Both the position numbers and the translations under genes were made by a program. From assembly GCA_951802425.1 (NCBI GenBank), contig OX637795.1:2646501-2710500 (forward strand): a stretch of 64,000 bases of DNA, read 5' to 3'. Under the pieces are notes generated by a model. The model was given only the letters and a program-made list of their open reading frames with translations, searched no databases and was not told the origin of the DNA. Of this stretch, positions 11,124 to 21,994 are shown in pieces; within the stretch, counting starts at the first letter, position 1; each line of letters opens with the position of its first letter. The stretch comes from Clavaria fumosa (taxonomy: Eukaryota; Basidiomycota; Agaricomycetes; Agaricales; Clavariaceae).

Positions 11124-12581
11124 ATGAGCTTCATGGGTCCAGGTGGTGGTCAACGTGGTGGTGCCGGCAAAGGCACCAGAGGCAAGGGGAAGCAGAGAGA
11201 GCCTCCCGAGGGGCCACAACCGCCCATACCCCCTCGAGACCCTCCCCCTCCGCCTCGCTCTCGCCGTCCGTCCCGCGCCCCCTCTCGGGCATCGCAGGGC
11301 GGGGCACCCCAGCAACCGCCACAGCCACCACAGCCGGATCCTCAAGGACCCGGCCCAGAGCCAGAACAAACACAGCCGCCGCCGGACCGTCCTCCCCCCG
11401 ACGACGACGAAGAGTCGATGAGGACGGGTTCCCTGTATGGGACCCCGCCCCATACGACGAGGGTCTCACCGACCCCCGCGCCAGCCCCCCACCACCCTAC
11501 GAATGGTGAAGGGAGGCTAAAACTCTCACCGCCGTCTCCATTTGATGGAGACAAGAAAAAATTCAAGGGCTTCCTTAGGAGGCTCAAATTATACTTCGCA
11601 GCTGATGCGGTGCAGTTTGCGAACCCTGTCAACAGAGTCATCTTGACTCTGTCACTCTGCAGTGAGGGGTCTGCAGAAACCTGGGCTCAAAACATCCAGG
11701 ATAAGTATGACTACGATGGCTGGCCATCATGGGGACTTTTCCTGGAGCATTTTAAGCTCCGCTTTGAGGACAGGGGCAACCAGGAGGATGCCTTCATTGC
11801 CCTGGGCAACCTCAACTTCCGCTCTGGAAAAGCGGAAGAGTACTTCGACAGGTTCGAAGAACTAGCAATTGCAGCGGACATTGACCCCGGACTTATGGTC
11901 AATTTCCCATTCCTAAAACAAATATTGGAGAGACAGGTCTCTCGCAATATTATAAAAACAATTTATGCGATGGGATTGATTCCCACTACCTATACGCAGT
12001 ACAAACTGCGTATAACCAACATTGACGAGTCCGACACTCGGTTTAAAACCCAGATTGAAGGACTCGAGAGACAAGCGAGAGTGCGACTAGCCCCCAGCGG
12101 GAAAGTCGCCGTGCCTACGAGAGTGGCACCTAAACCCCCTATGTGGAGCAAGCCTCCACCTAGGTACACTACCCCTGGCAGGCCAGCACCTCCAGCGGTA
12201 GCACCCGCAGCCCCTCCCACCTATAAACAAGCAGTGAACCCGCAAGGAGTGCCCACTTGTCACAGGTGCGGGAAGACTGGACACTTCATCAAGAACTGTC
12301 CAGTACCAGGACCCCCTGGAGGGGTAAAAGCACGCGCCCTCGACGGCATTAACGAGGCCGAAGAGGAAGCTCCTCAGGAAGAACAACCTGAGGAGGAAGA
12401 GGATGAGACTCCTCAGCACGAATACGCTGAGGAGATAGATGTTGAAGAAGTCTGCGAAGAAAACGCAGCCCTGAAGGACCATGTGCGGCTCCTTCAGGAA
12501 CAAATCGCGCAACTGACCCAGGCGGTCAGAGACTTACAAGGAGCAGGCTCCTCACAGGATTTTCGCGGAGCCAGGAAGTGA
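11124..12581 (+). CDS. gag: Element 1 gag (485 aa)
   Basis: Structural protein of the retrotransposon particle. It has a Pro/Arg-rich N-terminus, a retrotransposon-gag domain in the middle (around ETWAQNIQDKYDYDGW to YFDRFEELAIAADI), a CCHC zinc knuckle near residue 380 (CHRCGKTGHFIKNC), and an acidic tail ending in a short coiled-coil-like stretch. It starts at ATG 11124. It ends in TGA at 12579-12581, overlapping the pol frame, which lies -1 relative to gag and is open from 12446, so a -1 frameshift or reinitiation is needed for pol. Several of its codon runs form perfect hairpins, for example 11991-12000 with 12005-12014. Confidence 0.92.
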   Translation: MSFMGPGGGQRGGAGKGTRGKGKQREPPEGPQPPIPPRDPPPPPRSRRPSRAPSRASQGGAPQQPPQPPQPDPQGPGPEPEQTQPPPDRPPPDDDEESMRTGSLYGTPPHTTRVSPTPAPAPHHPTNGEGRLKLSPPSPFDGDKKKFKGFLRRLKLYFAADAVQFANPVNRVILTLSLCSEGSAETWAQNIQDKYDYDGWPSWGLFLEHFKLRFEDRGNQEDAFIALGNLNFRSGKAEEYFDRFEELAIAADIDPGLMVNFPFLKQILERQVSRNIIKTIYAMGLIPTTYTQYKLRITNIDESDTRFKTQIEGLERQARVRLAPSGKVAVPTRVAPKPPMWSKPPPRYTTPGRPAPPAVAPAAPPTYKQAVNPQGVPTCHRCGKTGHFIKNCPVPGPPGGVKARALDGINEAEEEAPQEEQPEEEEDETPQHEYAEEIDVEEVCEENAALKDHVRLLQEQIAQLTQAVRDLQGAGSSQDFRGARK

Positions 12582-15500
12582 GCGCACCCACCAAGGCGCC
12601 TGGCCCCCTATACCCAACTCACCATAGTGCCATGGACTACAGTACTGAAAGTAGCTCGAATGTAAACAATTTACTTATAGAAAATTACAAAAACAATAGT
12701 ATAGTACAGAAGTATGCCGAAAAGAGAGGCAGCCACGCCTCCCTCAGTATGGTGAATATTACTACACTCTGGAAAGAAAGCGAATCGGATTACTTTACGT
12801 ATCATTGCCATCCAAATAATTTAGTTGAAATTCGTAGCATCTTCCACACACTTGGTGAGACTGGTGCGAAACTCGAGAATCCTGTGAAACCCCCGAAAAC
12901 AGACATAATACCCTGTGCTGGCAGGAAATGTCTGGAAGTAGAAATCAACCTTCGGCAAGGGATAAATGCCACCCCAGTCAAAGTACTAGCCCTGATTGAC
13001 TCAGGCTGTACCATTTCTATCATGGACCAGCAATGGGCTAAAGAGCAAAAACTCGTCACTACCCCATTAGCGAGGCCCTTGAAAGCCAGACTGGCAGACG
13101 GAAGTTGGAGTGCAAATGAAGCCACCAATTCCGTAAGAACTACAGTGCTCATTGGCCAGCATCATGTTCAGGAAATGGAATTTCCGCTGTTCAATACTGG
13201 TTCAAGCAAAGTCTATTTGGGCTATGATTGGTTAAAAAATAACCACCCCCAAATAAACTGGGCAGAGCGCTGGATCTCACTCCCTAGATGGGATTCTTCT
13301 TTAGTGGCCACCATCGCAATAAACGTGGTTGACGTTGATTTCCTTCCAGACCTGATGAAGGAATTCCCCACCGTTTTTAGCGATGCCATATTCAAAAAGG
13401 GAGCTATAAGCCGACCTGGCTTTGATATGCACATAGAGTTGAAGCCTGGTGCTCAACCCTTCAGGTCGAAACTGTACCCGATGAACCCCGAACATACCCA
13501 GAAGTGCCGAGAGTATCTTGATCAAGCTCTCGCACGAGGACATATCGAGGAATGTAGACATACAGAATGGTCATCACCCTTCTTCTTCAAAAGGGAAATG
13601 CAAAGGGATGGGTCTTATAGACTAAGACCCATAGTTGATTACACGAAATTAAACGACTTAACTGTCAAGAACAGTTACCCCCTTCCTTTAATAAGGGACC
13701 TCGTCGATGGAATCGGCGAAGATGACTATTACACATTACTCGATGTGTTGTGGGGGTTCCATAATATCCCTATGGATAAAGCGTCACAGCTGCTTGCAGC
13801 TTTTTGCACAGTCTTCGGTAACTACATACCGAAAGTCATGCAGTTTGGAATGTGCAATGCGCCTAGCCAATTCCAAGGCATGATGAACAAGGCGTTAGAA
13901 AAGGAAATCGCTACTGGACATGTGAAAGTATACGTCGACGACATACTTATCCACACTAAAAGTTCAGAAAAGGATTTCCACCGTTCTCTCGTGAGGCGAG
14001 TCCTCACAGCACTGCGAGAATTTAGTTTGTGCGTGAGACCAGAGAAATGTGAATTTGAGGTTAACAGGACTACATACCTTGGATTAATTATATCCAAAGG
14101 GAAGATTGAACTGTCACCAAAAAAGTGCAGTGGGATCCAGGATTGGCCCATCCCGAAAAACCTCAAAGAACTCCAAAAATTCATAGGTCTCCTAAACTAT
14201 TATAGGAGGTTCATCCCCAACTTCTCGAAGGTCGCCAAACCCTTGCATGAGCTTACAGGGTTGGAACCTTGGGCCTGGACGCCCGAACGCCAGGCAGCCT
14301 TCGAAGAGCTCAAAAAGCTCTTGATGAACCCCCCAGTGCTCCGTTCCCCACTCGAAAGAGGCCAGTTCCGAATCGAGTGCGATGCTAGTAACTATGCTAC
14401 AGGTGCTGTCCTTTCACAAAAAGACGAGAGCGGGAAGTGGCACCCCATAGATTACTTAAGCAAGGGAATGTCCTCCGCTGAGCGGAATTATGAGATTTAC
14501 GATAAAGAACTGATGTCGATCATCAGAGCTTTTCGTGAGTGGTCCAAGTGGCTTTTGTCACCGCCAGACCCTGTCGAGGTCTGGACCGACCACCAGAATC
14601 TCCTATATTTCCGGAAGCCTCAGAACCTCAATGGTAGACAGGCCAGATGGATGATGGAGCTCCAAAACTATAACTACACGCTCCATCACATAAAAGGAAA
14701 GAACAACGGCCGTGCCGATCTTCTTTCCCGAAGGCCTGGACATGATGAGGGACATAACGACAATAAAGATGTCACCCTCATTAAACCTGAGCATCTGAGA
14801 GTCCGAAATATAGTATCGATTGGACCGGATTCCAATCTAGAAAAACAAATAAAAACTGCAACCAAGAAATCCCCTCCTACTGAAGTAGGACGATACTGGC
14901 TAGAGACCAGTGAGGGTTTCTGGATGCACAAAAACAGACTGTGGATTCCTCCGGACGCAGCCCTCCGAGAGAGGATAATTCGGAGTCATCATGACACCCC
15001 GCTCGCAGGACACCCAGGTCCTGAGAGGACCCGTGAGCTAATTGAGCGTAATTACTGGTGGCAGGAACTCCGCCAGGATACCCTCAAATACGCACATGCC
15101 TGCGACTGGTGTCAAAGAAATAAGGTGGACCGGACTAAGCGAGCTAATCCGCTCCACCCGCACGCCATCCCACCTGGACCGTGGGAAGAAATCACATGGG
15201 ACATAATTGGACCAATCCCTAAGTCCAAGTCCTGTGATGGAATCTTAGTAATCGTAGACCGATTCACTAAGCGCCTCATACTGCAGGCAGTAAAAATGAA
15301 ACTCACCACAGACGAGGCCCTAGCCATCCTCCGTGATAGAGTATTCAGGGAGCATGGACTCCCTAAAAAGATAATCAGTGACAGAGACAGGAGGTTTACC
15401 TCCGCGCTCATCACTGCCTTTTACAAAGCCATGGGGATTCAGGCAAATCCCTCCACGGCTTACCGTCCGCAAACAGACGGACAGTCCGAGCGGACCAATC

Positions 15501-16438
15501 AGGAAATCGAGACTTTCCTGAGACATTACATTACACACCGCCAGGACGATTGGACAACTTGGCTGCCTACAGCCGAGTTCTCCTATAATGACAAGGTGAA
15601 CTCCGCGACAGGGTATACACCTTTCTATTTAGACTTTGGGAGACACCCTTGGAAAGGGGAAATCTCAAAGAAGTCCACCGACGTACCACACGTGGATAAA
15701 CTCGTCGAGGACTTATTAGAGGCTAGAGAGAAAGCTAGACTTTCTCTTGAAAAGGCAGCGGAGCAAATGAAGCTCCAGTACGACCAACATAGGAAGACAG
15801 CCCTTGTATATAAAAAAGGAGATTTGGTCTGGCTAGATGCCAAGAACCTAAAACTCCCCAAGGGACTGACCCCCAAGTTGGCAGGGAAGAGAGTAGGACC
15901 CTTCCCCATCGAATCCAAAGTGGGAGAAGGAGCGTACCGTCTAACGCTCCCACCACAATGGAAAATACATAACGTATTTTCGGAAGGGCTCCTGAAACCC
16001 TATGTACCACCTGCATTCCCTAGCCAGGAACGCGAACCTCCTCCACCCCCTGAGATCATCGGTGACGAACCAGAATATAATGTCGAGAAAATTATCGACT
16101 CTAAACTCGAAGGACGGGCAAAAAAGATAAAATACCTAGTACTCTGGGAAGGTTACCCCAAAGAAGAAGCTACATGGGAACCTTTGGAAAATCTTAGGAA
16201 CGCAAAAGAAGCCATCCAAGATTTCCACAATAAACACCCAGAGGCACCAAGGAAACTTAGGGCAATAGACCATGCCCAGTTATCTTTCCGTCCTTACGAG
16301 AATCTCACCGATTGGGAAGGGGAAGTCCAAGACTGGACTCATGGACGCGTTCATGTGGACATGAACCTGGGAGGGGGGTACTGTAAGGATAATCGAATTT
16401 CCTTACATAATTATTACCGTGAAGCGCCTGGCATTTAG
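12578..16438 (+). CDS. pol: Element 1 pol polyprotein (protease-RT-RNase H-integrase-chromodomain)
   Basis: About 1,286 codons without interruption. Aspartic protease ALIDSGCTISIMD near residue 140; reverse transcriptase with YVDDILIH near 450; RNase H starting at RIECDASNYATGAVL near 600; integrase with an HHCC zinc finger and the DDE residues in WDIIGP, SDRDRRF and DGQSERTNQE; chromodomain near 1168-1225 (KYLVLWEGYPKEEATWEP), which directs integration to chromatin in chromoviruses. The frame continues past the purine tract into the 3' LTR, so the last 19 residues are LTR-encoded. The first ATG in frame is at 12632; GTG at 12578 marks the overlap with the gag stop. Confidence 0.94.
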   Translation: MSAPTKAPGPLYPTHHSAMDYSTESSSNVNNLLIENYKNNSIVQKYAEKRGSHASLSMVNITTLWKESESDYFTYHCHPNNLVEIRSIFHTLGETGAKLENPVKPPKTDIIPCAGRKCLEVEINLRQGINATPVKVLALIDSGCTISIMDQQWAKEQKLVTTPLARPLKARLADGSWSANEATNSVRTTVLIGQHHVQEMEFPLFNTGSSKVYLGYDWLKNNHPQINWAERWISLPRWDSSLVATIAINVVDVDFLPDLMKEFPTVFSDAIFKKGAISRPGFDMHIELKPGAQPFRSKLYPMNPEHTQKCREYLDQALARGHIEECRHTEWSSPFFFKREMQRDGSYRLRPIVDYTKLNDLTVKNSYPLPLIRDLVDGIGEDDYYTLLDVLWGFHNIPMDKASQLLAAFCTVFGNYIPKVMQFGMCNAPSQFQGMMNKALEKEIATGHVKVYVDDILIHTKSSEKDFHRSLVRRVLTALREFSLCVRPEKCEFEVNRTTYLGLIISKGKIELSPKKCSGIQDWPIPKNLKELQKFIGLLNYYRRFIPNFSKVAKPLHELTGLEPWAWTPERQAAFEELKKLLMNPPVLRSPLERGQFRIECDASNYATGAVLSQKDESGKWHPIDYLSKGMSSAERNYEIYDKELMSIIRAFREWSKWLLSPPDPVEVWTDHQNLLYFRKPQNLNGRQARWMMELQNYNYTLHHIKGKNNGRADLLSRRPGHDEGHNDNKDVTLIKPEHLRVRNIVSIGPDSNLEKQIKTATKKSPPTEVGRYWLETSEGFWMHKNRLWIPPDAALRERIIRSHHDTPLAGHPGPERTRELIERNYWWQELRQDTLKYAHACDWCQRNKVDRTKRANPLHPHAIPPGPWEEITWDIIGPIPKSKSCDGILVIVDRFTKRLILQAVKMKLTTDEALAILRDRVFREHGLPKKIISDRDRRFTSALITAFYKAMGIQANPSTAYRPQTDGQSERTNQEIETFLRHYITHRQDDWTTWLPTAEFSYNDKVNSATGYTPFYLDFGRHPWKGEISKKSTDVPHVDKLVEDLLEAREKARLSLEKAAEQMKLQYDQHRKTALVYKKGDLVWLDAKNLKLPKGLTPKLAGKRVGPFPIESKVGEGAYRLTLPPQWKIHNVFSEGLLKPYVPPAFPSQEREPPPPPEIIGDEPEYNVEKIIDSKLEGRAKKIKYLVLWEGYPKEEATWEPLENLRNAKEAIQDFHNKHPEAPRKLRAIDHAQLSFRPYENLTDWEGEVQDWTHGRVHVDMNLGGGYCKDNRISLHNYYREAPGI

Positions 16439-17221
16439 CGCCCACAACCTAAGCGCTCGCTTTGAGCGCCTACTGGATTAAGCGCCCGTCTAGCGCGCTA
16501 CTGCTTAGTAATAGGTCCGCGCTAATATGACTCTAAGCGCCCATATTAGCGCCGGTATTACTTAAGCATAATTGGTGCTTAGTAAAGCAAGGCTTGAGCG
16601 CCGCTCGCCCACGTGGAACATCAAGCCACGTGACTAATGGCTCGCACGGACCATAGAACACCCGTGCACCTATTGGACTTAACCTGTCCCTAATCGTGCC
16701 GAGGCCCGGCTAGGTATGGCACCTAGTCCGAGAAGCCCAAGTGTTAGGCACACCCAAAAAGGACAACTACCATAAGCGCCGGACCAGCGCTTATGCCTAC
16801 ACGTGACCGGACCGACTCCCTTGAAGTCCGGATCACAGGCAGTGACTATAACGAGGGAATTCCCACAGAGAGCTTCTGTGACTGATGAAAGACCACACTA
16901 AGAAGGCACCCTGGTCTGTGCGCGCTGCGGACAGTCAGCAACCGCGCTTCTTAGGCACATGTTCCCGTGCCTTGTGATATAGAAGCAGTGTTGTACCGCA
17001 TGGACCATGATAAGGAGATAAGGCCCATTAGTATAAGTAGTCAGTCGTTCAGTCGTCTAAAGTTCCCTCGTCTTCGACCTGGTCTATACCCGACCAGCTC
17101 CTGTCTGTAGTAGAGACTCCCAGTAGTTGCCTATAGAATTCGTTACCCCCGACTTCGACTCCGAGCACCTGAGACTGAGTCGCGCCGCAACCCCAGTTGA
17201 GCTGGTGGCCGGTCGCTGACA
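16382..17221 (+). repeat. 3' LTR of element 1
   Basis: Same 840 bp as 8097-8936, with no mismatch noticed. Preceded by the purine tract GGGAGGGGGG and followed by the second copy of AACAC (17222-17226), where the F-box reading resumes. Confidence 0.95.
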
Positions 17222-18094
17222 AACACCTCTACTCCGAACCCTGGTATATGCTGGGCTCGGTTAGCTTTTCCTGTCTCCAGTCTCTCACTTCTCTATATTT
17301 GTGCGAGGAGGGAGGCACTGAAGCCCAGGCAGCATCAATCTGGCAAGATCTCACACATGCGGGTGTCAAGTTGCTTTGCTTGGCATGCACTGGCTGATCA
17401 GTGACAGTCTGTTGGAATATTTGGGGTCATATCAAGGTCTTCGGGAACTGAGGTTTGCAAGTGAATGCCCAGTAGAAGAAGACGGATACTGTCGCCTTGC
17501 TCAGGTCTTTTATGAGAAGGCACTTGCAAATCATGTACAGTCATTAGAGATGTTTGATGTGAATATTCTTGATGAGACTAATGGGGTTTGGGTAACAGAT
17601 ACCATTGAATGGTTTCACATGTTAAAGAGCTGATTCCATCATCTCCAGGTCTTGGCGACACACAACATTATGTCGGTGCTAGCATGTACGAAGCTGAAAG
17701 TACTCGGTACATGGGTTGCAGCACACCCTGAGGAGGGCTCTGTGGTATGCATGGGGCAGCTCTCAAATTATGCTTTAACTGAATCTTCAATTCATTGTTG
17801 CTATAGTCCTTCCTTCTCCCAATCATTGCCAGGGACTTGCCATGTCTTCACACGCTGAGGTTGAAAGGCGCTGGCCCCCTCAAATCTCCGCACCAATGTA
17901 GGCATACGATGCACCATAACATTATGGTCGATTGCGGCATCGAAAACGACATCATTAATTTCAAGCCTCTGCCTGGGACCAGCTATCCTAATATTGAACT
18001 TTGTGGCATGTTATTTTGCATGTCAAGTGGAGGATATAGGAATACGGGCCTAGTGAGGTCGCGGGGTCCGAGCCTTGCACGCTGGCGGTCATAA
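17222..18094 (+). pseudogene. F-box copy 2, 3' part
   Basis: Resumes exactly at CAC CTC TAC and follows copy 1 through exons 4-6 to a stop at 18094. Besides the 9.1-kb insertion it carries a 2-nt insertion at about 17391 (gcatgcACtggc against acatgctggc in copy 1), which shifts the frame, so this copy would be broken even without the transposon. Confidence 0.85.
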
Positions 18095-18320
18095 GCAGTG
18101 TGACAAGTGGTGCTTGGGGTAGGTGAAATTCGGAGCACCCTGAGTGTACTGTACAGGACGATATTTTTCTCTCAAGGTAACAGAAAAATTAATCTTGTCC
18201 AACGGAATAAGCGACAGGGGAAACACATTATATACTAAAGAACGACGACATAGCAACAACACAGAAAGAAAAAGTCCGTCCGAACGACCATCCTTGTTCG
18301 CCCGCGCAGCTATCTATCTA

Positions 18321-19130
18321 TCACACACCCGCACACCAGATGGCCAGCCGCCCGCACATCTTCCTTCCTTTGGCGAGCACTTTGGCGGTCTCGATGGCCA
18401 TGTCGTAGTCTGAGTCGTCCTTGAGCGATATCAGCATCCCATCCTCGTCTTTGAACTTGAGAGCAAGCTCTTCAAGGGTTCAGTCGAATTTTGACGTCAC
18501 GAGGTCCACAAACTCGGCGAAAGGCATGTCGAACATGAGCGCCATACCGCGTACGTCGTTCCCGTAGTGCAGCTAGAGCAGAGAGGAAGGAGGGGGAATC
18601 AGCCACCCATCGAGATAAGAACTGATGGAGGGCCTCACCTTGACCATAATGGTGACGGTATCAGATGCGCCCGGGCTAAATTCGCTATAATATCCACTCT
18701 CTTCTTCGTCTAGCTCGCTCGGTGGCCACCTCCGTGACCGGCTGGCCGACCGCGGGGTCTTGGGTGTTTTCGGTGTTCTCAGCGTCGAAGGCACCGTTCA
18801 TCGTCTGCGTGATCGTGGGTCTGCGCCTCAGGGGCCTGCATCCTGGACAGAAGTGGAGCGAATCCTGAGCTTGCTCCGAAGAGGCAGAGGCGGCAATGAC
18901 TCGGACACGGTATCGAAGACCGCCTCCGATATCCCACTAAAGTCCGACTCGTCTGAGTCAGTTCTCGGCGACACGGCTGGCGACGGCTGCCTGATGGGTA
19001 TAGGTGGAGTTGGTGCTGAGGACGATGCGAGACGCCAGCGCAATGGACTAGTTTTAGTACGCCGTGGGACGCACGTTCCAGGCCGCCTGGGTCCTGGCTT
19101 GCGGCGACGAGATCGGGCTGCCGTTCAGCC
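18321..19130 (-). pseudogene. noxR 3'-end fragment, copy 2
   Basis: As copy 1: PB1 exon with the same Arg-to-TGA change (18482-18480), the preceding intron, and part of the Ser/Pro-rich exon. It ends at the same TTCAGCC junction with CHAT/TPR sequence. Confidence 0.9.
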
Positions 19131-19433
19131 TCGCTAAACGAGGGAGGATATTGATTGCGGTAAAATACCCTCTAACGAAGTCTCTAGATGATCTACAGAT
19201 GCCAGTCGGGCCCAGCGCGGGGCTGCCTTGAATCGAACCAGGGGAGGTATGGCTCCCAGGAGCAAGGCGCAAAGCATCCTTGAGACATGAGATGGCGTAG
19301 TCAATGTCAAAAAGGTCTCCCGAGCTCTCAAAGCGGCGTAAATATGAATTTCCAAGGCTGGCGAGACGAGTAGGCTTGTCGGCATGGCCCTTGCAGTAAA
19401 ATACCCTTCCAAGGAAGTGTCCGGACGATCTAC
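19131..19433 (-). pseudogene. CHAT/TPR fragment, copy 3 (shortest)
   Basis: Only about 300 bp: one TPR-like repeat (RETFLTLTTPSHVSRML frame and neighbours). An internal deletion relative to copies 2 and 4 joins the tails of two repeats near 19249. Confidence 0.7.
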
Positions 19434-19852
19434 ACGCGTCGGACGGGCCTAGCGTAGGGCTGCACTGAATCTAACTGAATCTAACTGCCAGGCGGTGTTT
19501 GCAAGGTGCTGGGTTACACGGCAATATAGGGGAACACTGGACGGCGTGGGCAGATCCAGGCGGCGTGGATGGACACAGGGGGCGCCAGGGGTGGACGAGG
19601 AGCAAGCGGGGAGCAGGCAGCGCTACGAGGGTGTAGGGGGCGCCAGGTAGCAAGCAGCGTGGGAAGCGGGCAGGCTCGACGAAAGGAACAAGAGGGATTG
19701 ATGAGAGGAAGCGAAGCTGTGGCGGGCCAGCAAGGACAGTGATGACGACGAGGGGAACGAGGTGGCGGGATGAGTCAGCCGCGGCCCCACTCAAACAGGG
19801 GCAAAGACAGCACTGTACGCGCAACGTGCAGAACCAGATTTTTCTTCCTGCC
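19434..19852. other. Shared F-box 5' flank, unit 3
   Basis: Same ggcgcc-box block as 3128-3519, but the GC-rich NotI-like run is shortened. No gene supported. Confidence 0.55.
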
Positions 19853-21531
19853 ATGGCTATCCAAGACTCTTCTTTACCAAATGAGCTCTGGTGTCGGATC
19901 AGCACAATGGTAAGTCCTTGGCTGCGATTTTGTATTCAACCGCTGAAGTTGCTACAATGTAAAGATTACATTCTCGGACCGCTGCCATCTTCGCCTGGTT
20001 TCAAAAAAACTGTGCTCTATTATTGAACCTCAACTCTTTTCCAAAGTTTCGATGATCATTTGGGATGCTGAAGGCCTCCGAGGCCAAGATCAGATTAGTG
20101 CGCTGATCACAGGTCAATCCCCTGCATGTCATTTTGCCCGAGAACTTGAGATATACAATTTCTCCGGCACCCGGAACTTCAACCTGAAAAATCGATCGCA
20201 AGTATCTCTTCTGCCATCATTGAGTGACTCTGAGGGCTGACAAAATTTGTGCAGATTGTCTCGATCAGATTTTAGGTGCATGCGGAAGGCAATCTCCAAC
20301 TTACAAAACTTGACTTCGGTTTTGTAAGCACCCACTTTATTCTGGTGGGCATTACTGACATGATCTCATAGCATGACAGTTGGTTTTCGTCCACACCATG
20401 TCATTGACCACATCATCGACCACATCATACAGTCTATTGCCTCCTCACCTTCTGTTTCCGAATTCAGCATCTGTTTCCGTCCACTCAGCTTTCAGGACCC
20501 ACCACTCAAATTCACAGAAATATTCCCACTATATATTCTACCAGCAAATCTTACAAAATTCACCATCACCTGTCCATTTCCATATGACGACCAGACCTGG
20601 GACTGGATATGTGATTCTATTGCCAGAAGCCCCGATCTCACGCACTTGGGCATAAAGGATTTTGGGAGAGGCATGCCGAAGTTGCACGAGCCCTTCAAGC
20701 CACTCATACCGTCGCACATCCAACACCTCTACCTCGATCCCTGTTGTATGCTGGGCTCTGTTAGCTTTTCCCATCTCCAATCTCTCACCTCTCTATGGTT
20801 GGGCGAGGAGGGAAGCACTAAAGCCCAGGCAGCATCAATCTGGCAAAATCTCAAACATGCGGGTGTCAAGTTGCTTTGCTTGACAAGCTTGCTGATCAGT
20901 GACAGTCTATTGCAATATTTGGGGTCGTATCAAGGTCTTCGGGAGCTGAGGCTGCCAGTTCCATGCACAACAGGTACAGATAAATGCTCTCGCCTTGCTC
21001 ACCTCTTTTATGAAAAGGCACTTGCAAATCATGTACAGTCATTAGAGGTGCTTGAGGTGAATATTATTGGTGAGACTAATGGGGTAAGCAGATGCCACTG
21101 AACAGTTTCACATATTAAAGAGCTGATCCCATCATCTCCAGGTTTTGGCATCGCACAACATTACATCAGTGCTAGCATGTACGAAGCTGAATGTGCTCGG
21201 TGCATCTGTCCCAGCACACTCTGAGGGTTCTGTGGTATGCATGGGGCAGCTCTCAAATTGTGCTTTAACTAAATTTTCAATTTCATTGTTGCTACAGTCC
21301 TTCCTTCTCTCAAACATTGCCAGGCACTTGCCATGTGTTCACACACTGAAGTTGAAAAGTGCTTACTGTGACTGGATGTGCCAAACATGCCAAATAGCTC
21401 TGGCTCCATGCGACATCAAAAACAAGATCATTAATTTCAAGCCTCTGCCTGGGGCCAGCTATCCTAATATTGAATATGAGGAGTTTGTATTGTGCATGTC
21501 AAGGGGAGGATATAAGATTTGGACTGAGTGA
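19853..21531 (+). CDS. F-box / leucine-rich protein, array copy 3 (465 aa)
   Basis: Exons 19853-19909, 19965-20197, 20255-20323, 20372-21083, 21142-21234 and 21298-21531 join in phase to 466 codons. F-box SLPNELWCRISTM then SDRCHLRLVSKKLCSIIEP. It is closer to copy 4 than to copy 1 (shared MPKLHEPFKPL, LLISDSLLQYLGSYQGL, and a C-terminus ending GGYKIWTE instead of copy 1's longer tail). The GC-AG intron at 20198-20254 is conserved. Likely SCF substrate adaptor; substrate unknown. Confidence 0.82.
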
Positions 21532-21994
21532 GGTTGCGGGGTCTAAACCTTGCATACTGGTGGTAATGAGCATGGTGCTTGGGTACCCCTGAGTGTACTG
21601 TACAGGAGGATATTTTTCTCTAAAATAACAAAACAAGCCTCTGCCAGGGACCAGCTATCCTAATATTGAATTTGATGGGTCAGTGTTTTGCATGTCAAGG
21701 GGAGGATATAGGGATACAGGCCAAGTGAGGTTGCAGGATCCGAACCTTGCACGCAAGCAGTGTGACAAGTGATGCTTGGGGTAGGTGAAATTCGGAGCAC
21801 CCTGAGTGTACTGTACAGGACGATATTTTCCTCTCAAGGTAACAGGAAAATTAATCTTGTCCAACGGGATAAGCGACAGGGGAAAAACACATTATATACT
21901 AAAGAACGATGACATAGCAACAACACAGAAAGAAAAAAAAGTCTGTCCGAACGACCATCCTTGTTTCGCCCGCGCGCAGCTATCTATCTATCTA
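21532..21994. other. Spacer with a repeated F-box tail fragment
   Basis: Between F-box copy 3 and the noxR fragment, about 21627-21725 repeats the start of the last F-box exon region (gggaccagctatcctaat...) out of context. The same extra tail piece recurs at 47157-47262 after unit 4, so it predates duplication of unit 3 to unit 4. The rest is noxR 3'-flank homology. Confidence 0.65.

Larger units (their letters stand above)
8097..17221 (+). mobile_element. Ty3/gypsy chromovirus-type retrotransposon, element 1
   Basis: Complete LTR element of 9,125 bp: LTRs 8097-8936 and 16382-17221 (840 bp each, TG...CA ends, no difference noticed by eye), 5-bp target duplication AACAC, a purine tract (GGGAGGGGGG) ending just before the 3' LTR, gag 11124-12581, and pol 12578-16438 with protease, RT, RNase H, integrase and chromodomain in that order (the Ty3/gypsy order). 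Apparently identical LTRs and open frames point to recent insertion, into F-box copy 2. LTR, gag and pol are filled with short inverted repeats (see findings). Confidence 0.95.
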
